Source: Nereocystis luetkeana (Eukaryota; Sar; Phaeophyceae; Laminariales; Laminariaceae). From it: a stretch of DNA of 64,000 nt. The stretch is from positions 992,001 to 1,056,000 of the forward strand of contig JARUPZ010000011.1 in the NCBI GenBank assembly GCA_031213475.1, given 5' to 3'. Shown one piece after another: positions 33,384-43,314 of the stretch. Made by a program: the position numbers and the translations under genes. Below the pieces are notes generated by a model, which did not search any database, was not told the DNA's origin, and worked only from the letters and a program-made list of their open reading frames with translations. How positions within the stretch are numbered: position 1 is the stretch's first letter; each line of letters starts with the position of its first letter.

Positions 33384-36300
33384 GGTAGCCAATTTGACGC
33401 TGGTCAACCTTCCTTTAAAGCGTGAACTCGTACAAGAAACTCGACCGAAAAAATAAGCGAAGGCTGTACTTGATATTTAGTTGTCTTTATTCGTATCGTG
33501 TGTCCACTGGCACAACATGACGCACCTGAAACAGCCGACATAGGGCTCGCCAGGGAAAAGGCGGAGAATACAGGAGGGGGCGGGGATTACCGTTTACAGT
33601 GCATTCGATCTAACAAGTAACGCGTGTAATGTAGGCGGTCGTAGTCGACACCTGAAGTAGCATACCAGGTCGAAGGCTGTACGATTTCCAAACACAAGGT
33701 AGATCGGTTTGCCTTATCACTACTATTAATAGTAACAACGACCCAACAACCTCCACAAACCAAAAGATCAACACAAAATCTCACCTCCAATACCTCAGCC
33801 TCAGGAGGTAGGGGAGGTAGGGCCCTCGTAACTTGTCTTTCTCGCACTGCGAACCGCCGTTGCTGAGCCAGGTATTCGCTGGCGCCGTCCAGGCCTCTAC
33901 CCCTCCCGCCCTGCCTACTGACAGCTCTACCCGCCACACCACCGGCGTCGGCAAGCTCTCCACCCGATACACGATCGGCTTTGGCAGAGCGCTCGCCGCC
34001 CCCCGAGGTGGCTTCTTTATTAGCATGCTTTGATACAGCCGGTGGTTGGGAATGTAAGGTTACTTCTGAAGGGGGACGAACCGTGTCACAGGCTGGCGGA
34101 GAGTTACCGCGCTTTGTCGAGGCATAGTCTTTCGCTACGCTGTAGACAGTGGGGCCAACGTTGGATTCGTTATTCGCCACACCAAGCTTGGCGGGTTTCG
34201 GCGCAGACAGCCGAATGAGTCGAGGTTTGGGTTTGGGCGCTGACTCGATCGCCTTGCCAGAAGTGTTCGCAGCACTGACGTTAGGCAGCCCAGGCGATAC
34301 TTGTCTGGCAGGAATCTTGAGGTTGGAGGTGTTGAGGCTACCTTGAGCAGTTCGGCTATTGCTGGGAGAGATCACCTCGGCCACAGGTGTACATGAGACC
34401 GGGGAGATAGGCTCCTGCGTTCGGGCTTTTGCTGCCTGTGAACACACGCGTAGTCGCCGTAAGGGACAAGTGTGAAAGGTGTAGGGTTAAATGCACCCAC
34501 AGCCTTGCACATTCAATTTGCCCTTGGCCAAATCAAAATAATTACTAGTACGGTATAATACATGTTGATGGGGCCGTGGAGCCAGGAGGGGACAGACAAC
34601 AACGCGGACGCACCTCTGGCCCGTAAACAACGTCCGTAAGAGGCTCCGCAGCCGCAAGGTACCTGTAGTAGAAGGAGAGCACCTGGGCAGAAGATGTCCA
34701 GCGAACGCAGGCAAATAAGCGGAAACAATGAAATGTCGTGTAGACGCTAAACCCAAGAAATGTCAGCACCACTAACAGAAGAGACGCAACATGAGTATTT
34801 TTCAACACCCGGCAGATGGACAAGATCAGCACATCACATAGACTACACGCAACAAACTCAACTGAGGGGAATTTCGAAGGTGAATGAACCGAGACACACT
34901 CCGCCAAGTTTCCACCGGCACAGCCTACGTTTTCCGAAGGCTGGCCGGTTCCAGCTGCTTAGGTACGAGAACATCATACTGGCGTAGATTAGTAGAGACT
35001 GACTTTTCTATGTAGTTTTTCATATGCTTTATAAGAGTTGAATACGGTGTATGAGGCGAGGACACCACATGCCCACGAAGACGTAGGAAAGGATTTCGAC
35101 GTTCACAGGCTCAAACTGCACCGGGTGCCAACATAGTCCAGTCCTATGTAGCGCGCATCTTTTTTCGGATGGATTTAGCGGAGTAATCGGTACCGCCCAC
35201 GGGAAGCGTTAGGTCTCTGAACGTACCTGTGAGGGAGTTTTGCCGGGAACCTCCTCGCTAACCTTGGCCAGGTCGATGAAGTCCTCCCGGTCCATTTCCA
35301 TTCCCGGTCGAGCCCAGCCATGCAACCTCCTGTTTGGGTCGTATTCCTTTACGAGAGCCTTCTCAAGGGTTCTAACCTGCAGCATAGCAGCGAATCGGAA
35401 AGGCTCATTCCGCAAACAATTTAGAGTAAAAGTAGTCCGCCAGCGCTCTCCGTGTAAAATACAGGGCTACCTGATAGCTTACATAAAACGAATTAGGCAT
35501 ACACGCACACGCACACAGAGCTAAGCCGCTGCACATTACCTGTTTGAGCGTCCACGGCTCTATGCTCTCTGGCGATCCCTGGGCCCCGCCAAGCATTTCC
35601 AAGGCCGGCTCGAAATTGTCCAGAACGCACCTTGACTTGACCAAAGCAGATAACGCCTGCTCTTGACTCTGCTCGGCCGTGCGAAAAACGGATGTGGATA
35701 CTTCAACAGCTTGGCGTGGATACTGTGAACGTATAGGCGCCAAATAAATGGTTTATAGTGTCCGGATAAGTTTGTGTTTAGGGTCGTTTCTAACGACTGA
35801 ATGCAATAGCGAAAACCTTGCTATTTTGGCAAGTCATACGTTCCATAAAGTTGCCAAAACCTTCTATCGTGAAACACTGCATATGTGGCAGTATTTGGCA
35901 AATGTTCACAGCATAACGCCCTCAGAGTTTTCGTCAAACCCCTTACAGCAGCAGCAGCAGGTAGCCGACAGCACGCCGACGCGCTTTATGGAGTGAATGC
36001 TGCCGCAGAAAGGACTCCAGGGGCAGCCAACGTACCTCAGAGGTCGGCAGTTCTTCCAACCCGGCCAAACGGCCCAAAATCCCTTCGGAAAAGCTGGGAC
36101 GGCTCGGAAAAGCTGGGACGGCCGCTATTTGTGATTCTGTTTTAGCCCCCGCACAAAACGATACCCATGTCCCATCCACCCACGGCTCAAGGCCAGTGTC
36201 GCCCCCCCTATCATCGCTGGGATCAATGCCACCGGGTATCCTTCGTATCTTCCTCTATTCCACAAGCTAGAGCGGGTCTAGCGTGGGGCGTCGCGGGTGG

Positions 36301-39201
36301 TCTGATGTGTACAACCTTGCGTAAGCGTTATAGGGCTAAAATAGCAAACAAAAACCAAAATTCACTTTCCATAAACTAGCCAACGAAGCAGTGCGGAAAC
36401 TTCCAAGATAAACTTAGGCAAGTTTTTTGCTATTTTGGCAAGTCCACATTTCCATAAACTTCCTATTTTACCAAATAACCCGCCAATACGTGTCGTTAGA
36501 AATGGCCCTTAGACATCTAGGTGATAAGCTAAGACATCACGCAGTATCGATAGTTTGACTCATACTTTTCTGGCAACATGTTTTTCGAAGTTGAGAGCGA
36601 CACTCATTCGAGCTCGGGGACTGCTTGAAAAATACAGAAGCTCTTCGAAAAAACTCCTTTGTGGGCAAACACATAAAGGTTTCTTGGCCCGGCCTAGGGA
36701 GCTGACAGGAAGACAAACCAGAAAGCCATGCGAAGAACTGTCGACTTCTGACTTCGATGGGCAGAGACGTTCAACATTCCATGCGACATTAAAACACCGT
36801 ACCACTACATGGCCGACGCAAGGACTTCACAGAAGCCGCGATATACATTTCAGTGTTTGTTCGGAGGGGGATTTCACTCACCTGCACTCTTTGGATGGCA
36901 GATCGCGGAATATCTGTTTGCGCCATCTCCGAACACGCAACTCTGACGAGTCCACAAGCCTCACGGCCAGACGAAATCGCCCATACGGCGTAGCTGCTGG
37001 CAATGTCCGTGTTGTCGTCCTTGTCGACGCCACCGCTGCGTTTATTTCCACCGAGTCGCACGTGAACAGCAACCCCAGGGCGGGCCTGTTTTTCCTCGAC
37101 AACCCCCTTGGCTGCGCGAAGGTAACTGGCCAACATGCCGCGGGATTGTGGGTCCCAGTCTTGGACGCTCCGCCAAACCTGCGCTTGTTGTATGGTCCCG
37201 CTTTAGATTTTTGATACGTTCGGCAAGTGCGTTAGAGAGGCGAACATAATATCACGCTCCAATTTTGCAGTTGTCGACTGCATCGGCATGTCTGCCTGAG
37301 TACTTAGGAGTTGTTCAGAAGGCCACGAAGCAGGGATGAGGGTCCAAAGCATATAATATACGTTGAGCACGCACGGAACAAAAAATAGAACCTTGAGCAC
37401 CAAACCGTGGCCAAGAAAAGCATTCACGTTCGTCTGCCGACAACTCCGTAGCGGGAGTCCGTGTGGCCAACAGCTTCATCTTATGCCCTAACTTCGTTTT
37501 GACGCCGATAATCCAACAACCAGGTCTATGTAAATTAAGCACGATATCAAGAACAACCAAGAACGAAACCTGAGCGTTGCATCAAGACCCACCATTTTTG
37601 CCCCAGTCCCTGCGTGTGGCCCTTTCCTCTCGTCAGCCGATAGTAAGTCGGGAATGTCAGTCTGATAGTCTTTCCCCACCAGAGTGCGCAGAGGGGGGTG
37701 GTCTGATCGGTTTGCTCCTTGGGTGGTCTTGTTTGCGACACTCCTTTTTCTCTTGGATGATGAAATCGAAAGAGGGGGGGTCGCCTTGCCAGCATCTTCC
37801 ATTGAAGAACTGCGAGTAAGTGCCAGGGAAGCTTTCGGCCGCAATCCCAGCGACATGCGCGTCCTGACAGGGCGTACTAATTTGACCACTACGGATGACT
37901 TCACGTTATTATGACGAAGCTCCTCACACACGTGAGCGATCAGAGGCTCTTGTGCCATTGGCGGCATGGCCAAGCGTCGAGGTCGGGGAGGGAGTGGCCC
38001 TTGGCGCTTCTTGAAAGGCGTCCGGCGACGCCTCTGGAAGGTGGGACCGGAAGTCGAGGGGGCAGGGGCAGGGCAGGGTTGTGCTCGTGGGTTTAGTTCG
38101 AGGAAATCCTTCGCCACTGCGTCATCATGGGGAGACGACAGCTTAGACTTACGCTGACGTGCCGACTTTCTCTGCGTGAATCCTTCGTCCGCGGAGAAGG
38201 TTGTTTGGGATTTTCCCGGGGAGTCAGAGTCACTGTCGGTGGCGTCTTCACCCTCATCGCCCTCTTTCCACTCGTCATCCTCCGAAGCAGGAAGTTCGTC
38301 GGGCCCACTGTCATCAGACGTTTCATCGATGTCTACGCGGGGCAAGCTAGAGCTCAGGTTACTCCCCGAAGTGGTAGATGATCGTGCCGCGATCTCGACC
38401 CCACTTTCTGCCCCACGAGCAGTAATCCGCCCACCTCGTCGTTCGAAAACCCCTCGCTTCGGGAGCAACCACCCGTTGCTTTTCACGATGGGATTTCCAC
38501 TCTTAGCTGCTTCATGTTCCTGGTCGGCCCTGGAAGCGAGGGCGATGGCATTCGCTTGCCGGACTCGAGCGCGCTTCAGGATGGGGTCCGTGCCCTCCAG
38601 AAGGTGAAAATCACACGTTGTGTCGCAAAATTCATGTGTAAGACGCGGCCCCATCTTGTGGTTCCTCTCAGGAGATACTGCCGTGGTCCCGCTGCTGCTG
38701 ACACACAAGGTGACCGGCTTCACGATAGAGCGTACCTCGAGGTCCTTCACTCTTTTAGTCAGGAAAACTTCGTCAGGCCAGTCTTGATCTTTGTCCAGGT
38801 GTATCTCGCCTCCGGTCGTGTTATGTTCATCCGCAGTTGCTTGGAGGAGGGTTCGTCGCCGTCGCAAGGCGTCTGCAGGAAGGTCTGAAGCTTGAACCAG
38901 CCAGCGTGCTCGGAACTTGAATACCCCTGTGAACGTATCTTCCCACAAAGACAGAACCTGTACGAGCGCAAAAATGGAGCAAGAAGGTGACTAATCAAAA
39001 TATGTCACATAACAAATCAAATAGTATGTGTGTGGAAGCCAGGAACGGATATACCTATCGTAGATATCGTAACACGCACGCGTGAAAGAACACGTCACAG
39101 GTCGAGCAATATCAGACTCGGGTCACGAGCGATCTCACGTCTTTGACGGTGTCGATCTGTCCTCGGGAGATGGCTATGGGGAGAGTATCCACCGCAAGAC
39201 T
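30500..39201 (-). CDS. Gene B: BAH / ELM2-like / SANT chromatin protein (13 exons seen, 5' end missing)
   Basis: Proposed exons, 5' to 3' on the minus strand: 39201-39139, 38957-37593, 37178-36882, 36254-36036, 35722-35540, 35376-35227, 34682-34614, 34435-33785, 32925-32739, 32504-32101, 31819-31754, 31465-31404, 31172-30500. All introns are GT-AG. The first eight introns are phase 0, then phases 1, 0, 0 and 2. The joined frame is 1462 codons plus stop without a break. BAH-type (residues about 1-110), ELM2-like (576-709) and SANT (about 690-775) parts appear in this order. Such proteins are nuclear and scaffold histone deacetylase or other chromatin complexes, which is known for the family and inferred here. 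No start codon or first BAH exon was found upstream of 39201. Gene A is its convergent paralogue. Confidence 0.8.
33353..33384. repeat. TA microsatellite
   Basis: An uninterrupted (TA)n run of about 28 bp inside the 859-bp intron between gene B exons 8 and 9. Confidence 0.9.
34614..36254 (-). CDS. Gene B exons 4-7: ELM2-like segment and SANT domain
   Basis: Exon 36254-36036 gives KTESQIAAVPAFPSRP, which resembles the xxQAxxPxF entry of ELM2. Exon 35722-35540 gives EQALSALVKSRCVLDNFEPA, then LEML, the ALxxLxxxxxDxxxALxxL end of ELM2, and finally EPWTLKQ. Exon 35376-35227 continues VRTLEKALVKEY, then DREDFIDLAK and GKTPSQ. Exon 34682-34614 gives VLSFYYRYLAAAEP. Joined, these match the SANT pattern W...LEKAL...DF..LAK....KTPSQV..FYY. 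An extra loop of about 15 residues (DPNRRLHGWARPGM) sits between helices 1 and 2. All four exons start and end in phase 0. ELM2 followed directly by SANT is the arrangement of MTA/CoREST/MIER-type corepressors. Confidence 0.8.
35772..35860. repeat. Intronic repeat shared with 36420-36517 (gene B introns)
   Basis: TTAGGGTCGTTTCTAACGAC at about 35776 is the near reverse complement of GTCGTTAGAAATGGCCCTTA at about 36497. Both loci also hold TTGCTATTTTGGCAAGTC followed by TTCCATAAA. The two lie in introns on either side of the ELM2-like exon 36254-36036. They may be two relics of one short TIR element. Confidence 0.45.
37593..39201 (-). CDS. Gene B exons 1-2: BAH domain and charged linker
   Basis: Exon 39201-39139 ends GQIDTVKD at a GTGAGA donor. 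The next exon, after the TCGTACAG acceptor at 38958, continues VLSLWEDTFTGVFKFRARW. It then reads WPDEVFLTKRVKDLEVRSI, which is the xxLWED...RARW...DEVFL...I pattern of BAH domains. The first beta strands, normally G-D-x-V-x-V, should be in a missing upstream exon. The rest of the 455-codon exon is low in hydrophobics. It has an acidic stretch (SEDDEWKEGDEGEDATDSDS, 38300-38230) followed by basic segments (RKSARQRKSK and FQRRRRTPFKKR) that look like nuclear targeting or DNA/nucleosome contact regions. It ends at a GTGGGT donor after AKM (37593). The donor is weaker than the others, so this boundary is the least certain. Confidence 0.75.
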
Positions 39202-40359
39202 CTGACAGGATTAAAACTCCTTCCCATCGAGTCAGGACTAGGACTGGCATGTCCTTGCTAAATACCAACGGCCGATTCTGCTCGGCTGACGTCGGTCACG
39301 ACGGCTACAAGGTACCCTCGTCTCGCGACCCCAGCACGGCGACTTCTCCACTGCGATGTCTCCGCAACTATATCGATACGGACGACGAGCACAGGTGCTA
39401 CATTGGTGACCACCGTGCTTTTTGATCATGCCACGTTCCGACGATTGATAAACAAGCAGCGGGAGACACGTTTCACGACTGTGGCCACAGCCGCTCAACC
39501 TGACCGCGGCGATAGCAGTAGCTTCTTCGAAGCTCTGGCGCCCCACGACCACGAAGGACACGAAGGACCGCAGCTCGCCGGAGTGGAGAACACCGACGAG
39601 ACGGCGGACGACGACGACGAACCCAGCCCCACCAACGACGACCTGACTAACCCAAACCGACGACAAGCAGCCTGCAGAAACTATAGCGCAGGCCTCCAGT
39701 CCAGCGGAGGACGTCAGGGCGGGACGGAGATCCTTCCCTCCCAGCGACCCGGTTCGCCTCGGGACGGCGGCGTGCCTTCATAGGTGCATGCTGGACGGGA
39801 CAACTCCGTCAGGCTGGGTGCTCCAGATGGTCATTCCAGGGAGCACGCGCCCGATGGACGGACCCACAGCAGCGCGATTGGTAGAGGTGAGGGGAGTCTA
39901 AACGTTGCCAAACAAATACCTCGACATAGCTTTTCAAGGGGTCGTAAACACACTGACAGGCGCAGCTACCCCAATCCAACAGTAGAGCAGTTCTGACAGC
40001 AGCAGCCCCCCCCTCCTTGACCAATCTAGCCTACCCTCGCGAGAGGCTTGTACATCCTCCGCTGTGTCTCCAATCGCCAGCGTTCGCTCACTGGAGACAG
40101 CATGTATACCGTCTGCTGTGCCCCCACCCACCAACCATATCATAATGCAGACGGCAGGTACATCCACTCCTATACCCGGAGAGGCTAACCAATCAACCCC
40201 AATCTCGACCCAGCCTGTTGACGACGGATAATTTTCAGTAAAAGGACACACCTTCCGTCGTCACCAAAACCGATCGGATCACCCTCAGACAACGTGCCCG
40301 AGATTATGGCACTCTTCTGCTCTCGCACCCGTTTAAAATTTCCTGACAGTACACCCGAA
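39202..40359. other. Region upstream of the first visible gene B exon; undecided coding
   Basis: The missing 5' exons of gene B were sought here on the minus strand. No phase-0 donor follows a BAH-like start. The plus strand has an open frame of 127 codons (39403-39783, acidic, DETADDDDEPSP). Another short frame follows (about 39750-39897, SGWVLQMVIPGSTRP), and then Pro/Ser-rich reading to about 40230. These could be the 5' part of the Ty3/gypsy relic or an unrelated gene. I cannot decide. Confidence 0.35.
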
Positions 40360-42193
40360 AGCAACTATGGACCACCACGCAGCCAGGTACCTCCCCCTTC
40401 TAGTCCGCGGTGAAGAAGCCACGAAAATGCAACAACCGCAGGGCGAGACTTTAGAGTGCCGAACCGACAAAGATTTGGCAGAACTGAAGGATAAGGACGA
40501 TTTCGAAATTAGAGCCCCTCGCTCATACCGTGACAGGATCCACGCCGCCACAAATATGTTCAGCCCGGTCAACCGCGTCGGCTTGCTCGTTCGCACCCTC
40601 GCTAACCTCAAGCAAGGGTGTAGTGAAACTGTCGACTCTTAACGCGTTATACGAAAGAGGTAGCACATTTCCGCAAAAATGTTTTTTGGATGACGGGTTT
40701 TTTTACCCAAATCGTCGGAAAGCCAATCCTTGTATACTCGGGCCATGGGAGTATTCATGGTGAAACCATTTTTTATTTCTGCAGAAGTCGGTTGTCGGGT
40801 GAAGTATAGAACTCTACAAGTGAAGAGCCTCAGAAAATTCACGGTGAACCTCTATCGTAGAATGCATCTAATACGGATTGAGAGTGAACCAAGTTCAAGC
40901 ACGATTTCCGAACGAAGCCAAACGCACCGCTCCTCCGAACGTCTAACCGTACAAACACGCGTGGCGAACCTCACCGATGCCTAATTTCGAACATGGCTTG
41001 ATCCCTTCGATCCGAGCGAAGGTCATTCGCGAGGTCCCGTCCCTCACATACGAAGCACGCGTCCTAAAAAGCACGAGACGAACACCTCACGCGGACCCCC
41101 CACCAAACACCCCACCCCGTCCGCATGCGCCCTTACCGGCACTCCCCCTGGCCCTGACCGACAGCTGATCACTTGGAGGGCAAACATGGATTAAGCCATG
41201 GCGTCCAATCTCGCATCAGGGCGGACCCTCGGCAACAGGGTCTTATTGAGAACGTACCCCACGGTCCGGCTGATATATGGGGCACTTCGTCGATCACGGA
41301 CCGCCCTAAATATCGCATAACGGAGACCGCAGCGGGTAAAGAGTGCGATAATAAAATGTGTCGCCACCGCTACTTCCCCTCGAGCCCCGAGTGCCGTTTG
41401 GCCAAAGCGCACGAGGAAAAGAGTTGGGTAGTGAGGAAGGAGGATAAGTGAGGGGGCCCGCGCTGGTTCCTCAACCCGGTTCTGGGGATAGGTTAAGGAA
41501 GACCACCGAGCTCACGCACAAACGATAGCGAAAGCAGCTAGCGCAACCGTAGCTAGCGTCGGTAGACCTAGTAGTAAGAGGAAAGATAAAGGTGGCGAAT
41601 AACTGTGCAATGCACGTACATGCAGACAACCCTTCGAATATTGTAACAGACTTGTCGAAGAGCAGCATCTTCCGAGTGTTTGAGAACTACAGCATGGCGT
41701 GGGACACGCCGTGGAAACCACACGCAGACTTGAAAAGCGTAGTCAGCGTCAGGGTATACCGTTTGCATCTACCGTGGTGCCATAAGCCCTGTCTGTTTCT
41801 GCTGTGAACAGCAATTTTCATGGGAAGAATCATCATCAGGGTTTTTCAACATGCGACCCAACCAGGAAAGACGCTTTGGTGTTTCCCACGCGCCAGCAAT
41901 GAGTGGGTATCCGACATATCCCACCACTTGAAACTCGTCGTCGAAACGCGTACGGGTGGACGCCATAATCAATATTCATGCTGCGCACAATGCCACCATG
42001 ACACAGAAACCGATGTCGCGTGATTTTCTGTTCATGTTGTCCAGACACACCCCACAATGAAAGGCACTGATGTTGTTGCAGTGCCCGCCATCAGCCACAG
42101 CATTGCTCAGGTCACGTTCGCTTCAAACGGACACTAGGAGATCTTACCCTGCCAATCGAAGCGTTTGTATTGCCATCTATGGGGACATAAGTT

Positions 42194-42927
42194 ATGCTAC
42201 GCGATAACTCTATTATGAACGCCTTCGGCGGCGTCCTCGATTGGAATACAGAGCAATTGTCATTCAAAACAGTCAAAACGAAATTATCTCAATGTAGAGT
42301 GAATGTTACGCAACACCTCGAGAACTCTGCGATAGCTCAGTCCTCCGTTGAATCAGTTAATACTGGTGTCGAACACGTACCGGTGATTTAGAAAAATAAA
42401 TGCTGCATCCCCCTCAAAGTGAGTTGGCAGTGCAAATAGAGTCGGTGAAAGCTCCAAACGAAACCACTGCTGCACGAATTCAACCACTGATCGTCACTGT
42501 TGAGAAAATTAGATCGTCTGCGGTACCTATTAATAGAACGTTTCAATGTATGATAGTTGCTCGTACCGTGTGCTATTGGTCGGCCTCTGATAAAACAGCA
42601 GTGGTCCACATCGCGAACGCGTCCCATAAACACATATACTTCAAATGGATCACATTGCATGGCCATATTGCACCCGTATCAGTAGCCTTAGACAACACGA
42701 CCAGTGCAATTCAGACCGACAGCAGGACAATAGCATCTACGCACAACGAACTCCGTGCAGCACAACCTAAAACGTTTGACAAGACCACGTTCACACCTGG
42801 CGATAGCGCACAAGTACTGGAGATATCCACAAAATACAGAAGCGATATTCCTCAGTTACCACAAGAGCTAGATAAATGCACCCTAGCCGAAGAACATTTG
42901 TTCTTGAATCTGGAACTCGACCAGTAG
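42194..42927 (+). pseudogene. Ty3/gypsy protease end and protease-RT linker
   Basis: MNAFGGVLDWNTEQLSFKTV (from about 42217) matches the end of Ty3-type retropepsins, where the last strand is followed by xxFGGVLDWxxxxLSF. A stop at 42389 breaks the frame. The reading from 42400 (HPPQSELAVQIESV, then VVHIANASHKHIYFKWITLHG) is the beta-rich linker that precedes Ty3/gypsy RT. The protease active site (D-S/T-G) could not be identified with confidence. Confidence 0.7.
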
Positions 42928-42959
42928 ATATAATTCCGTACAGGGCAAACCCACGCGCA

Positions 42960-43314
42960 CAGGACACTACTGACAAGAGCGTGAACCAAATGGAAAAGTA
43001 TGGCAGCATTAAACAGCGCCGCAGTCCCTGGGATTCCGCAGGCTCTATTGTCGCAAAATTAGACGGCACTCCTCGGTTCGTGGATTGCAGGTCGACAATA
43101 AATAAAATCTGATGAACCGTCACGGCCTATACCCAACTTCGCAAATCTTGACACGGTCCAAGGAGCGCGCCATAAAACGGTGTGCGACGTACAAAATGCA
43201 AACCATCAAATACCACTAGCAGCCAACGTTGAAGAACAGATTGCTTTAGTCACGCAGAATGGTGCTACATTTGGATACATGAATAAACCACTTGGGTGTT
43301 GCCGTACCTTATGA
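42960..43314 (+). pseudogene. Ty3/gypsy reverse transcriptase N-terminal half
   Basis: SIVAKLDGTPRFVDCRSTIN (about 43048-43107) matches the vVxKxDGxxRFxVDYRxLN fingers motif. After a frame change, PIPNFANLDTVQGAR and DVQNANHQIPLA (43126-43215) match PxPxxxxxLDxxxGAxxxxxxDxxxxxxQIxxx. The frame continues to NKPLGCC (normally PFGxxNAP) and stops at 43314. The palm with the YxDD box is not recognisable downstream, so the enzyme is dead. Confidence 0.8.

Noticed and set aside
36167..36379. Plus-strand reading GLAWGVAGGLM resembles the gene A/B C-terminus GPAWGLAGGYM
   Set aside because: It lies opposite the gene B ELM2-like exon and its adjacent intron, has no matching exon context, and the similarity covers only about ten residues.
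36555..37214. 219-codon plus-strand open frame
   Set aside because: It overlaps gene B exon 37178-36882 on the other strand, which has consistent splice sites and phase; no motif supports the plus frame.
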